A stretch of 64,000 nt of DNA from Kribbella flavida DSM 17836 (GTDB taxonomy: Bacteria > Actinomycetota > Actinomycetes > Propionibacteriales > Kribbellaceae). How positions within the stretch are numbered: position 1 is the stretch's first letter; every line of letters begins with the position of its first letter. The notes under the pieces are model-generated. The model did not search any database, had not been told where the DNA came from, and was given only the letters and a program-made list of their open reading frames with translations. This document shows, one piece after another, positions 50,277-59,358 of this stretch. The position numbers were made by a program, and so were the translations under genes. The stretch covers positions 4,898,001 to 4,962,000 of the forward strand of contig NC_013729.1 in assembly GCF_000024345.1 (NCBI RefSeq). Reading direction: 5' to 3'.

Positions 50277-51601
50277 CAGTACTCCTTCTTGTAGGTGACC
50301 AAGCGTCCGTCGGCCAGGATGAAATGGACTACGGCCGCGACCGTTCTTCCAGGTTGGCCGAAGGCCCGCATGGAGCGGTCGACGACGGCCTCGGCCAGCC
50401 CAACGTCTCGTCCGTCGATGACAAGTTCGCCGTCTGGCAGCACCTGCTCGCTGCCGTCCAGCACGTTGCGTTTGACCGCCTCGCTCGAGCCGCTGCGCAG
50501 CGTCTTGAACTCGATCTTCACTCCGGCGTCCGCACCGCTCCTGCGCACCATGGTGTCCGGGTTCTTCTCGCCGGACCCGTGATCCGGAACCCGCGCGTCG
50601 ATCCGCCACCCTTCCTGCTCCAGCCGCTTCGCCACAGCGAGTTCCTTGGCCAAGAAGCTGTTCTGTGGATCGTGCACGCCGGGCCTGAAGTCGTCGCCGA
50701 ACGCACGCGGTTCGAACGCCGGGTCGAATTCCCCTGGCTCCCCATCCGCCCGCTCCAGCTCAACCTCCACAGCCGGTACGTCGATCGCCTGCCGCGACAC
50801 CTCCTCGCCCGGCTCGAACTCCGGCAGCTCCACCTCGACCACCGGCGGCGTCAGCGGTTCGGGGGGTTCTTCCGGGTAGTCGAACGTCGCGGTGACCCGG
50901 TCGACGGCGATGACCAGTTCCGCCCGCTGCCACGCCTCGTTCTCCCCGGCCGCCATCGCCTCCAGCAGCTTCCGGGCCGCCTCCCCGAGGTCGACCGCGA
51001 TCTCGTAGTCCGGCTCGTCCTCGTCCCGACGTTCCTGGTCCTCGTCGCGCTCCGAGACGTTCAGCCGGCCCTCGGGATCAACGACGATCTCGACCTCCAG
51101 CGGCTCCGGCGTCTCTTCCCGGTCCTGCTCGTCCTTCTCCTGCCGCTTGCGGAACTTCTCCATCGCCTTGCGAGCGACCACGATCAACGGCGGCTCAGGC
51201 GCCTCCGGATCCTCGACCGGCCGGTACCGGGCCGACAACCGCTTGGTCCGCCCCTTCGAGTCCCGCTCAGCGACATCACCGATTCCGCCGGTCGCCCGGT
51301 TCCGGTCCGCCGAGCCGGCATCCGGCCGATCCGTCGACCGTCGCTCACCGACCAGCCGTTCCGCCCAGGCCTTGGCCTTCGGCGGCGCCATCGCCAGATA
51401 GTGCGCCGCCGCCTCGCAGGCCCGAGCGGCCGCGTCCAGCTGCTGCGCCGCGACCGTCGCCTGCCCGTGCGACGCGGCGATCGCCACCGCGGCGTTCTCC
51501 CGGCACCGCTCGGCCGTCCGCTGCAGGTGGATGACGACCTGAGGCACCTCGTCGAGACACTCGACCAGGCCCCGAGCCACCCGCTGCAGGTCGGAGGGCA
51601 C
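50276..51601 (-). CDS. Polymorphic toxin with C-terminal CdiA-type nuclease domain
   Basis: 441 aa from GTG 51601. Residues 1-85 are helical (DLQRVARGLVECLDEVPQVV, EAAAHYLAMAPPKAKAWAER), like ESX-type substrate heads. Residues 85-310 are an acidic, Pro-rich linker with repeated VEVEL/VVDPEG strands. From about 315 the end (FLAKELAVAKRLEQEGWRID, EKNPDTMV, VKIEFKTL, RTVAAVVHFILADGRLV) resembles the CdiA C-terminal tRNase domain, with NPD plus E-x-K as the nuclease site. Target (tRNA or DNA) is inferred. Cognate immunity gene follows directly. No signal peptide. Confidence 0.8.
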   Translation of the reverse strand: MPSDLQRVARGLVECLDEVPQVVIHLQRTAERCRENAAVAIAASHGQATVAAQQLDAAARACEAAAHYLAMAPPKAKAWAERLVGERRSTDRPDAGSADRNRATGGIGDVAERDSKGRTKRLSARYRPVEDPEAPEPPLIVVARKAMEKFRKRQEKDEQDREETPEPLEVEIVVDPEGRLNVSERDEDQERRDEDEPDYEIAVDLGEAARKLLEAMAAGENEAWQRAELVIAVDRVTATFDYPEEPPEPLTPPVVEVELPEFEPGEEVSRQAIDVPAVEVELERADGEPGEFDPAFEPRAFGDDFRPGVHDPQNSFLAKELAVAKRLEQEGWRIDARVPDHGSGEKNPDTMVRRSGADAGVKIEFKTLRSGSSEAVKRNVLDGSEQVLPDGELVIDGRDVGLAEAVVDRSMRAFGQPGRTVAAVVHFILADGRLVTYKKEY

Positions 51602-51609
51602 GGTCGGGC

Positions 51610-51870
51610 CTAGATCTGGTCCGCGTAGCTCTTGCAGCCGGCCGAGGCGATCTCCAGTGCCTCGGCTGCCTGCTCGACCGCCTTGCCGGCCGCGTCGAGG
51701 ATCTCGGAGATGTCGCGGTCGACCCCGGTCGCCGTACCGGCGATCAGGCTCTCCACCTGCGCGCTGTGCTGGGTGAACCGCAGCTTGAACCCCGCCAGGC
51801 CACCCGCCGCCTGCTTGGCCTCGGCCGAAACCTGGTGCAGCTGTTCCTTGAGCCGCTGTACGTCGGACAC
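51610..51870 (-). CDS. Small all-helical WXG100-like protein, 86 aa
   Basis: From GTG 51870. Two long helices (VQRLKEQLHQVSAEAKQAAG and EILDAAGKAVEQAAEALEIA) joined around residue 45, the size and shape of ESAT-6/WXG100 proteins. The WxG turn itself is absent. Between the TM protein and the toxin it is likely a secretion partner or chaperone of the toxin head domain (inference). It ends 8 nt before the toxin start. Confidence 0.65.
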   Translation of the reverse strand: MSDVQRLKEQLHQVSAEAKQAAGGLAGFKLRFTQHSAQVESLIAGTATGVDRDISEILDAAGKAVEQAAEALEIASAGCKSYADQI

Positions 51871-51886
51871 GTCGACTGCCTCTTCC

Positions 51887-52567
51887 CTAGGAGTTGCGCT
51901 TCTTCGGCAGCACGATCGCCGTTCCCGACACGATCACCGGGACACCGATCGCCAGCCACCACGGCAGCCCGGCCGCCATCAGTACGACGACCAGCACCGC
52001 CCCGCCCCAGCCCCACCAGCGCGCACCGGGCAACCGGGGCAGGCCCAGGACCCGGGACGCCGCCAGCATCGTGACCGCCGCGAGCGCGGCAGCCTCGATC
52101 CCGGCGAGGAACGACTGGGTGACCACCCAGACGACGACGAACCCGGCCACCGTCAGGGCGGCGCTGATCGTACGGCGCTTGCGGCGTTCCTGCTCGGCCC
52201 GGGTCGCCGCCCGGACCTCTTCCAGCTTGTCCACGGTGTCCGCGAGCTGCTTGGTGATCCTGGCCGCCGCGGTCTCGATGTCGGAGATCCCGCGGATCTC
52301 GGGCAGCGGCACACTGGCCTTCTTGCCCTCCGGCGGCAGTCCGGCGCGCTCCAGGCTCACAGCGGCCTTCTCGGCGAGCCCGTTGAGCCGCACCTCCAGC
52401 TTCCGCCCACGCTCGGCCATCGCGTCGGCCTCGGCCATCGCGGCGACCTCAGCCTGGGTCCTGGCCGCAGTCATCCGGTCCTGCGCCTGCTGCGCGTCGG
52501 CACGGGCACTGGCAACCTGCCGCAGCGCCCGCGCGTACTCCGCCCACTGCTGCTCCTCGGTCTTCAT
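51887..52567 (-). CDS. Coiled-coil membrane protein of the toxin export locus
   Basis: 226 aa. Residues 1-130 are a soluble coiled coil (QWAEYARALRQVASARADAQ, RITKQLADTVDKLEEVRAAT). Residues about 140-220 form four membrane helices (TISAALTVAGFVVVWVVTQS, GIEAAALAAVTMLAA, GWGGAVLVVVLMAA, WLAIGVPVIVSGTAIV). ATG 52567 overlaps the ATPase stop by 4 nt. It may be the membrane part working with the FtsK-like ATPase. No known family recognised. Confidence 0.75.
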   Translation of the reverse strand: MKTEEQQWAEYARALRQVASARADAQQAQDRMTAARTQAEVAAMAEADAMAERGRKLEVRLNGLAEKAAVSLERAGLPPEGKKASVPLPEIRGISDIETAAARITKQLADTVDKLEEVRAATRAEQERRKRRTISAALTVAGFVVVWVVTQSFLAGIEAAALAAVTMLAASRVLGLPRLPGARWWGWGGAVLVVVLMAAGLPWWLAIGVPVIVSGTAIVLPKKRNS

Positions 52568-55314
52568 CGGCGCACCTGCTCCACGCACCGGTCGACCTCG
52601 TCCACCCGCAGCGGCGCGAACGGTACGACAACCTGCGCCTCCGGGTGCAGCCCGTCCCACAGCAGGCCCCGGTGCGGCTCCGACGCCCAGCGCATCAGCG
52701 GACCGCACACCGCACGCACCCCGTCCTGCGGGTGCCGCAGGAACAGGTGCGTCGCCACGTTCGCCCGGCCGTAGCCCAGCTGCTCGGTGCACACGTGCAG
52801 CCGGTTCCACCAGCCGAAGGTGATCAGCCCCTGCGTCGGTCCTTCGCGCACGATCTCCTGCAGCGCGTTCGCGGGGCTCTCGAAGATCCCGTCGACCTGC
52901 GTCTGCATCTTCGGTACGCCGTGGAAACCGAACCCCAGCAGGTACGTCGTACCGCCCACCTGGCCGTCGCGCACCGCGTCCCGCAGCGAGAAGATCCGCG
53001 GCGCGACGTCCTCGTGCTTGTCGATCGTCTCCACCTCGCAGCCGAGCGAGCGCAAGGTCTGCACGAGCGCTTCCTTGCCCTCAGCAATCACCGGCGACGA
53101 TCCGGTGCCGTCCACGAAGACGAACCGCGGCGCCACAACGGCGGCGGCTGCCGCAGAGATTGCGAGTCCTGTCAGCACGCCCAGCGCATCAGCCGGACCG
53201 TCGCCGAGCACCAGTACGCCGGCGCCGGGCTCGGGCCGTACCTCGATCGCCACCGGCTCCTCGGTCACCGCGATCGGCAGCCCGGTCCATGGACGGCCCA
53301 GCTCGGGCTTCACCGCGGCCGCTGTGTCGGGCAGTCGCGCCGGCTCGGCCAGGTGGAAGACGCGCGGCGGGTGCGTCGTACCGGATCGGCGCCACAGCTC
53401 ATGGCGCAACTGGTCCAGCACCGGCTTGTCCGCGAAGCTGACCAGGACGTGCTGGTTGTCGTCGGGCGAGCCGAAGTTGGCGTTGAGCACCGCCTCGCCA
53501 CGGAACTGCAGCTCGGCGGCGGCAGTGTTGCCGGTGCGCAGGATCGCCTGCGAGTCGGCCGGTGTCGTCTTCAGCGCGATCCGGTACGGCACCTGGCCGA
53601 AGATCGAGTCACGCCGGGTCGACAGGCGTTTGACCCCTTCGATGGTCTGCGTCGCCAGCACCACGTGGACGCCGTACGCGCGACCGAGCCGGACCAGTCG
53701 CTCCAGCAGCCGCGCCGCTTCGTCGGCCAGCTCGTCGTCGTCCTCCAGCAGCACCTGGAACTCGTCCAGCACGGCCAGGATCCGCGGCGGACGGCCAGGA
53801 CCAGGGCCCAGCTCGGCGATGTCGGCGACGTTCCCGTGGGCCTTGAAGATCTCGCTGCGCCGCGCGAGCTCGTCGGACAGGTGCCGCAGGACGGCGAGAC
53901 CGAAGGCACGGTCGCTGTGGATGCCCAGGACGCGGACGTGCGGCAGCCAGTGCTCGCGGTCGGCGGCCGGCCCCAGCGCGGAGAACTCGACGCCGTGCTT
54001 GAAGTCGAGCAGGTACATCTCCAGGTCCGCCGGGTCGTACCGGGCGGCGAGGCCGTGGATCATCACGAGCAGCAGGTTCGACTTGCCCTGGCCGACCGCG
54101 CCGCCGACCAGCACGTGCGGCAGCGCCGGGTTGCCGCTGCGCAGCCGGATCAGCGCGGGCGTGCGGTCGTCGTACCCGATCACCGTGCTCAGCTCGTCCT
54201 TGACCGGCTGCCACCACGTGGACCGGTCCGGCAGCGTCCGGTCGAACTCGATCGTCGGCAGCACCGCGATCTCGGCCAGCTCGGCGACGACGTCACAGAT
54301 GCCGGCAGCAACGTTCGCGTCGAACGGCGGGTCCAGTCGCGCCGCCACGTTGGGCAGCTGGGACAGCTCGACCTTCTCGTTCGCGACGGAGACCGGCGTG
54401 AGCAGATCGAGCAGCTGGCGCGGGTCGACGTCGCTCTCCGACGCCATCGCGGGGTCGTGGTGAACGAGGAAGCAGATGCCGCGGTCGGCGCCGGTCGCCG
54501 CGAGCCGGACCAGGTCGCGCTGGGCGAGCGTGTCGATGCCCGCCGGGTAGTCGAACAGCACGACCAGCCGGTACGGATCGGTGACCCGCCCGGTCTCCCG
54601 GATCAGCTCCTCGAACCGTTTGTGGCCCAACTGGGCCTGCCGGCTGGCCCGCAGCGACGACACGTCGACCAGCCCGGACAGCACGCCGTGCAGCTGCTCC
54701 GCGGTGTGTGTTGCCCTAGGCACCAATTGCGGGTACTTCGTGGTCAGGTGCCCGAGCAGGCCCATCATGCCGGTCAGCCGTGGGTCGAACGAGTCGATCC
54801 GCAGCCGGAACGGCTCGGACGCCGCGACCAGGCGCAGTGCGACGCTCTGCAGGAGCCGGCGGGCCGACTCAGGCCGGTCCGACGTGACTCGCCAGCCGTT
54901 CGTGCGCAGCAGCGGCGCCACGACCGGCGTACCGGTGTCGAGATCGCCCACCCGCACGTACGACGGAACGCCCGCGCCGACCAGCTGGCGGGATCGCCAG
55001 CGCGCGTCGTTCGGAGGAATGGAGGCCAAGCCGGGAGCCAGCCGGTCGGCGAGCAGGCGCGCGGCCGGCTCGGCCGTGGCCAGCGCTTCGGCGGTCGCGG
55101 CCTCGACGAGTCCGCGGGACTCGCGCCGGGCGGCGGCGGTCTGCTCCTGCAGCTGACGGTGCAGCTGGACGGCGCGCTGATGCTCGCCCCGGGTGAGGCG
55201 CCGGGCGTTGTCGAGCAGTTGCGCCAAGGCGTGCTGCAGGCCGCGTATGCGAGCTTCCAGAACCTCCGGAGAAACCGGTCCGGGCATAGTTGTCCCGTCA
55301 GGCGCCTCCGTCAC
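52564..55314 (-). CDS. FtsK/SpoIIIE-type ATPase of putative ESX-like system
   Basis: 916 aa from GTG 55314 (GGAAGG upstream; GTG 55320 and ATG 55287 are alternatives). Residues about 15-75 form a coiled coil. The ATPase has Walker A LVGGAVGQGKSNLLLVMIHG near residue 405, LLDFKHGVEFSA, and Walker B PRILAVLDEFQVLLEDDDEL near 515, then ARLLERLVRLGRAYGVHVVL and ATQTIEG. The C-terminal third is a degenerate second ATPase-like domain (VLVLGDGPADALG). No membrane helices, unlike EccC; the adjacent TM protein may provide them. First gene of the operon. Confidence 0.88.
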   Translation of the reverse strand: MTEAPDGTTMPGPVSPEVLEARIRGLQHALAQLLDNARRLTRGEHQRAVQLHRQLQEQTAAARRESRGLVEAATAEALATAEPAARLLADRLAPGLASIPPNDARWRSRQLVGAGVPSYVRVGDLDTGTPVVAPLLRTNGWRVTSDRPESARRLLQSVALRLVAASEPFRLRIDSFDPRLTGMMGLLGHLTTKYPQLVPRATHTAEQLHGVLSGLVDVSSLRASRQAQLGHKRFEELIRETGRVTDPYRLVVLFDYPAGIDTLAQRDLVRLAATGADRGICFLVHHDPAMASESDVDPRQLLDLLTPVSVANEKVELSQLPNVAARLDPPFDANVAAGICDVVAELAEIAVLPTIEFDRTLPDRSTWWQPVKDELSTVIGYDDRTPALIRLRSGNPALPHVLVGGAVGQGKSNLLLVMIHGLAARYDPADLEMYLLDFKHGVEFSALGPAADREHWLPHVRVLGIHSDRAFGLAVLRHLSDELARRSEIFKAHGNVADIAELGPGPGRPPRILAVLDEFQVLLEDDDELADEAARLLERLVRLGRAYGVHVVLATQTIEGVKRLSTRRDSIFGQVPYRIALKTTPADSQAILRTGNTAAAELQFRGEAVLNANFGSPDDNQHVLVSFADKPVLDQLRHELWRRSGTTHPPRVFHLAEPARLPDTAAAVKPELGRPWTGLPIAVTEEPVAIEVRPEPGAGVLVLGDGPADALGVLTGLAISAAAAAVVAPRFVFVDGTGSSPVIAEGKEALVQTLRSLGCEVETIDKHEDVAPRIFSLRDAVRDGQVGGTTYLLGFGFHGVPKMQTQVDGIFESPANALQEIVREGPTQGLITFGWWNRLHVCTEQLGYGRANVATHLFLRHPQDGVRAVCGPLMRWASEPHRGLLWDGLHPEAQVVVPFAPLRVDEVDRCVEQVRR

Positions 55315-55336
55315 GAGCACCGTCCTTCCACCTTCG

Positions 55337-55359
55337 CCCCGCGACCTTTCCTGGCGGGG
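55337..55359. terminator. Short hairpin between VOC gene and ATPase operon
   Basis: CCCCGC (55337-55342) and GCGGGG (55354-55359) with an 11-nt loop, downstream of the VOC gene stop and just upstream of the ATPase start on the same strand. Confidence 0.35.
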
Positions 55360-55425
55360 ACAACCATGTCACACCAACCGTCCCATTCGTCACTCCAGGC
55401 ACCACAAGTCTCACCTGCCGACCGA

Positions 55426-55821
55426 TCAGTTGGGTGCGACGATCTCGAGCTGGTAGCCGTCCTCGTTGTGCAGGAACGCGGCGTAATGCTGCGGCCCACC
55501 GGCGTACGGGTGGCGGTCGGCGAACATCAGCGTCCAGCCGTGCCCGGCGGCCTCGGCAACGATCCCGTCGACCTCGGCCCGGTCGCTCGCGTTCAGCGCG
55601 AGATGGTTCATGCCCGGCCGCAGCCGGTCGTGCTCGGTGGCCGTCATGGCGGGGCTTTGCTCGACGACCAGATAGCTGCCGTCGGGGCTGGTCCAGGTCT
55701 GGCCTCCGGGCCAGCCGTCACCGTCCTTCCAGCCCAGCCGGCCGAGGATCCAGCCCCAGCTGCTCACTGCCCGGGACAGGTCCGGGACCCAGATCTCGAC
55801 GTGGTGCACCGCGGCGGCCAT
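55426..55821 (-). CDS. VOC-superfamily (glyoxalase-like) protein
   Basis: 131 aa, single glyoxalase module. VHHVEIWVPDLSRAVSSWGW, SYLVVEQSP, RPGMNHLALNASDRAEVDGI, AFLHNEDGYQLEIVAPN contain the His/Glu metal-ligand positions (HHVEIW, NHLAL, YQLEIV). Could act on a small thiol or antibiotic; context gives no clue. It is upstream of the toxin operon on the same strand but with a separating hairpin. Confidence 0.9.
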   Translation of the reverse strand: MAAAVHHVEIWVPDLSRAVSSWGWILGRLGWKDGDGWPGGQTWTSPDGSYLVVEQSPAMTATEHDRLRPGMNHLALNASDRAEVDGIVAEAAGHGWTLMFADRHPYAGGPQHYAAFLHNEDGYQLEIVAPN

Positions 55822-55828
55822 CGGAGCA

Positions 55829-56026
55829 TTATCTGTGCTCGTCGAGCCGGTGCGACACCGCCATCGATGCCAGTCCGGAAACCATCAGCCAGACCAGCGC
55901 CGCGAGCAGCCAAGGCCACCACGGCCGGCCGGCGGCGACCTCCGCCGCGGCCTTGCCGAACAGCCCACCCGCCGGGGCGAAGACCAGCACCAGCAGCGCG
56001 CGGGCGACGGCGGTCTCCTTGGTCAT
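55829..56026 (-). CDS. Small membrane protein, 65 aa
   Basis: ATG 56026. Two hydrophobic helices (ARALLVLVFAPAGGLFGKAA, WPWLLAALVWLMVSGLASMA) around a short polar loop. Followed after 7 nt by the VOC gene. Unknown function. Confidence 0.65.
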   Translation of the reverse strand: MTKETAVARALLVLVFAPAGGLFGKAAAEVAAGRPWWPWLLAALVWLMVSGLASMAVSHRLDEHR

Positions 56027-56262
56027 GCATTCATTGTCGGAGCGGATCGCCGGCCTCGCAGCGACACGGCGTGGCTCCGCCTTCCGGGGCGGGGTTTTCG
56101 GGGCCGGGCGCTGCTGCGGGACGCGCGTTTGCGGCGGCGAGTTCCCCACGGGTTCCGGTTCAGGTCCTGACGGGTTCATTGGGGCGGGCCCGGATCGGCG
56201 GAAATATGTCTGTGACAGGGTTTAGCGTCTTCGGTGACAGACCGAAAAGGATCGGGGGCACA

Positions 56263-59200
56263 GTGAGCGGGACCCGGATCGAGACCACGGCGTACGGCGC
56301 GGCCGCGCTGGACAGGCTGCACCACGTCGTCACGCGGCTGAAGGCCGGCGACCCGATGAAGCCGGTCACCCTGCTCCTGCCGGACAACCTGACCGGCGTG
56401 GTCGCCCGTCGGCATCTCGCCGCCACCGGCGTCGCCGCGCTGTACCTGGCAACACTGCCGCGCCTCGCCGAGCAACTGGCCGCGGGGCTGCTGGCGCCCA
56501 GGCGACCGGCGACGCGGCCGATCGTCGCGGCGACCTGGCGGACTGCGCTGTCCAAGGCGCCCGGGGTCTTCGACGAGGTCGCCGAGCACCCGTCGACCAT
56601 CCAAGCGCTTGCTGCAGCGCACCGGGAGCTGCGCGATCTGAGCGATCCCGGTCTGGAGAAGGTCGCGGCGGCGTCGGGGCTCGGCCCGTCACTGATCCAG
56701 CTGCACCGCCACGTCTGCGACCAACTGCAGACCGATTGGTACGACGAGACCGACCTGCTGCGCGCCGCGACCGAGCGTGCGACCGCGGATCCTGCTGCCG
56801 TCGCGGAGCTCGGTTCGCTGGTGCTCTACCTGCCGCAGGAGCTGACCCAGGCCGAGGCGTCGTTCGTCGCCTCGCTGGGCATCGCCGCGGCCGATGTGAC
56901 CGTGATCGTCGGCCTGACCGACGTGAAGCGGGCCGACCGCGCGGTGCGCCGGTCGCTGGAGCGGATCGGGATCGACCTGCCACCGTCGATCTCGAAGAAC
57001 TACCCCGTGGCAACCGAGGTGCTGAACGCGTCCGACGCCGACGACGAGGTCCGCTGCGTCGTGCGCGACGTGCTCGCCACCCTGGAGAAGACGCCCGCGC
57101 ACCGGGTCGCGGTGCTGTACGCCGCCGCCACGCCGTACGCACGGCTGCTGCACGAGCACCTCGCCGCCGCGAAGGTCACGGTGAACGGTCCCGGCACGCG
57201 GCCGGTGCACGAGCGCGCCCTGGCCCGCACGTTGCTGGAGGTTCTCGCCCTCGTCGACCACGACCTCCCGCGCGCCGACCTGTTCCGCGCACTGGCGAAC
57301 GCTCCGACCCGCGACTTCACCGGAGAGCGGATCCCGGTTCCCCAGTGGGAGCGGCTGTCCCGCGCGGCCGGCGTGGTCCGCGGCGACGACTGGGACGTCC
57401 GCCTCGCCCGGTACGCCGACACGGAGCGCCGGACGGCCGACCAGGAGCGTGGCGCGGAGGATCCCCGGCCGGCAGTGGCCCGTCGCGCGGAGCACAACGC
57501 GTCCCATGCCCTGCGGCTGCACGCCTTCGCCGTCGAGCTACGGCGGCGGCTCAACGCAGCCGCGCTGATGGAGAGCTGGTCCGAGCTGTCGCACGTCGTG
57601 CTCCGGCTCTTTCACGATCTGCTCGGTGACTACGCATCCCTGCCGGTCGAGGAGCAGTACGCGGCAGTCGCGGTCGAGGGGACTCTGCGCGGTCTGTCCA
57701 CGCTCGACGAGCTCGGCACTCCGGCCAGCCTGACCGTGCTGCGGGACGTGCTCGACCTCGAGCTGCAGCAGTCCTTGCCCCGGGTCGGCACGTTCGGCAC
57801 CGGCGTCCTGGTGGCTCCGCTGTCCGCGAGCATCGGACTCTCGGTCGACGTGGTCTTCGTCGTCGGACTCGCCGAGGACCTGTATCCCGGCCGTCTGCAC
57901 GAGGATGCCCTGCTGCCGCACAGGGTTCGCGAGGCGGCGGCGCCCGAGCTTGCCTCCGCCCGCGACCGGCTCGACCGCAAGCAGCGACACCTGCTGGCCG
58001 CCTTCTCCGCCGGAGCCTCCCGCGTCGTAGCGTCGTTCCCCCGCGGCGATCTGCGCCGGTCCAGCCGCCGGCTGCCGACTCGCTGGCTGCTCGGGACCCT
58101 GCGCGAGCTGAGCGGTGACCACGCGCTCGCGGCGACGGTGTGGGACCAGGCGTCGTACGACGGCCACCTGCTAACGTCCGCGTCGTACTCGGGTTCGCTG
58201 ACCACAGCCAAGCTGCCGGCTACCGAGCAGGATTGGCAGGTCCGTGCGGCAGCCGCCGGGCTGACGTTGACGGACGCCGTGGTGGACCGGGCCCGACTGT
58301 TGCTGCGGGCCCGTGCTGCGGACGAGTTCACCCGCTTCGACGGCAACCTGTCCGGCGTCGACGGACTGCCGGACTACGCGACCGAGGACCGGATCGCCTC
58401 CCCGACGTCGCTCGAGGCCTACGCCGCCTGCCCGCACGCGTACTTCGTGGAGCGACTGCTGCAGGTGCAGCCTTTGGAGGCGCCGGAGGACCTGCTGGTG
58501 ATCTCGCCCGTTCAGGTCGGAAACCTCATCCACAACAGCCTCGACGCCTTCGTGACCCGCCTGGCCGGTTCCTTGCCCGGCTACGGCGAGCCCTGGTCAC
58601 CGGAGCAGCGGTCGCTGCTGCTGACGATCGGTGCCGACCTCGCGCAGCGCTTCGAGGCCGAAGGCCTCACCGGCCACCCGCGGTTGTGGCAGCGCGAACG
58701 GCTTCGCATCCTCGGCGACCTGATGGTCCTGCTGGACGACGACGACCGCTGGCGGGCCGAGCACAACGCGTCGGTGGTGGCGAGCGAGCTGCGGTTCGGG
58801 CTCGACGGCGAGCCGCCGGTCGAGATTCCGATCCCGTCGGGCCGGGTCTTGCTGCGCGGGTCCGCCGACAAGGTCGATCTCGGCAAGGACGGCACGATCT
58901 ACGTCACCGACGTGAAGACGGGCGGCTTCTCCCGCTACGAGGCGATCGAGAACGATCCCGTCGCCGCCGGCACGAAGCTCCAGCTCCCGGTCTACGCGTA
59001 CGCCGCGCGCGCCCGGCTCGGCGACGAGTCGACACCGGTCGAGGCGGCGTACTGGTTCGTCCGCAAGGGTGGCCGGCGAATCCCGGTGCCGCTGACGCCC
59101 GAGGTCGCCGAGCGGTACGTGCACGCCTTGGACGTGATCGTCTCGTCGATCGCCGCCGGGTACTTCCCCGCCAAGGCGCCCGAAGTGCCGGACTTCCTCT

Positions 59201-59358
59201 GGGTCCAGTGCCCGTACTGCAACCCCGACGGCATCGGGCACAGCGAGGTCCGGGCCCGGTACGACAGGTTGAGGTTCGACCCGACGCTGGATCGGCTGGT
59301 GCGACTGATCGACCCGGGCGCACTGTCCACCGCCGAGGAGGTGGCACTCGATGACTGA
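56263..59358 (+). CDS. AddB-like helicase-fold/nuclease subunit
   Basis: 1031 aa from GTG 56263 (GGGGG upstream; ATG 56206 is possible). The N-terminal helicase-like part lacks a Walker A, so it is structural. The C-terminal nuclease has the D-x-K active site in GSADKVDLGKDGTIYVTDVK, and QLPVYAYAARARLGDE (QxxxY motif). Cysteines in AYAACPHAYF and VQCPYCNPDG fit the Fe-S staple of AddB nucleases. It overlaps the AddA-like gene by 8 nt. Together they resect double-strand breaks for RecA loading. Confidence 0.85.
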   Translation: MSGTRIETTAYGAAALDRLHHVVTRLKAGDPMKPVTLLLPDNLTGVVARRHLAATGVAALYLATLPRLAEQLAAGLLAPRRPATRPIVAATWRTALSKAPGVFDEVAEHPSTIQALAAAHRELRDLSDPGLEKVAAASGLGPSLIQLHRHVCDQLQTDWYDETDLLRAATERATADPAAVAELGSLVLYLPQELTQAEASFVASLGIAAADVTVIVGLTDVKRADRAVRRSLERIGIDLPPSISKNYPVATEVLNASDADDEVRCVVRDVLATLEKTPAHRVAVLYAAATPYARLLHEHLAAAKVTVNGPGTRPVHERALARTLLEVLALVDHDLPRADLFRALANAPTRDFTGERIPVPQWERLSRAAGVVRGDDWDVRLARYADTERRTADQERGAEDPRPAVARRAEHNASHALRLHAFAVELRRRLNAAALMESWSELSHVVLRLFHDLLGDYASLPVEEQYAAVAVEGTLRGLSTLDELGTPASLTVLRDVLDLELQQSLPRVGTFGTGVLVAPLSASIGLSVDVVFVVGLAEDLYPGRLHEDALLPHRVREAAAPELASARDRLDRKQRHLLAAFSAGASRVVASFPRGDLRRSSRRLPTRWLLGTLRELSGDHALAATVWDQASYDGHLLTSASYSGSLTTAKLPATEQDWQVRAAAAGLTLTDAVVDRARLLLRARAADEFTRFDGNLSGVDGLPDYATEDRIASPTSLEAYAACPHAYFVERLLQVQPLEAPEDLLVISPVQVGNLIHNSLDAFVTRLAGSLPGYGEPWSPEQRSLLLTIGADLAQRFEAEGLTGHPRLWQRERLRILGDLMVLLDDDDRWRAEHNASVVASELRFGLDGEPPVEIPIPSGRVLLRGSADKVDLGKDGTIYVTDVKTGGFSRYEAIENDPVAAGTKLQLPVYAYAARARLGDESTPVEAAYWFVRKGGRRIPVPLTPEVAERYVHALDVIVSSIAAGYFPAKAPEVPDFLWVQCPYCNPDGIGHSEVRARYDRLRFDPTLDRLVRLIDPGALSTAEEVALDD

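Noticed and set aside
51610..51870. A true WXG100 protein
   Set aside because: Size and helices fit but the WxG turn is missing, so it is labelled only WXG100-like.
52645..59358. A 2237-aa plus-strand open frame
   Set aside because: Only its last part (from 56263) is a real gene; the first half is antisense to the FtsK-like ATPase and has no homology.
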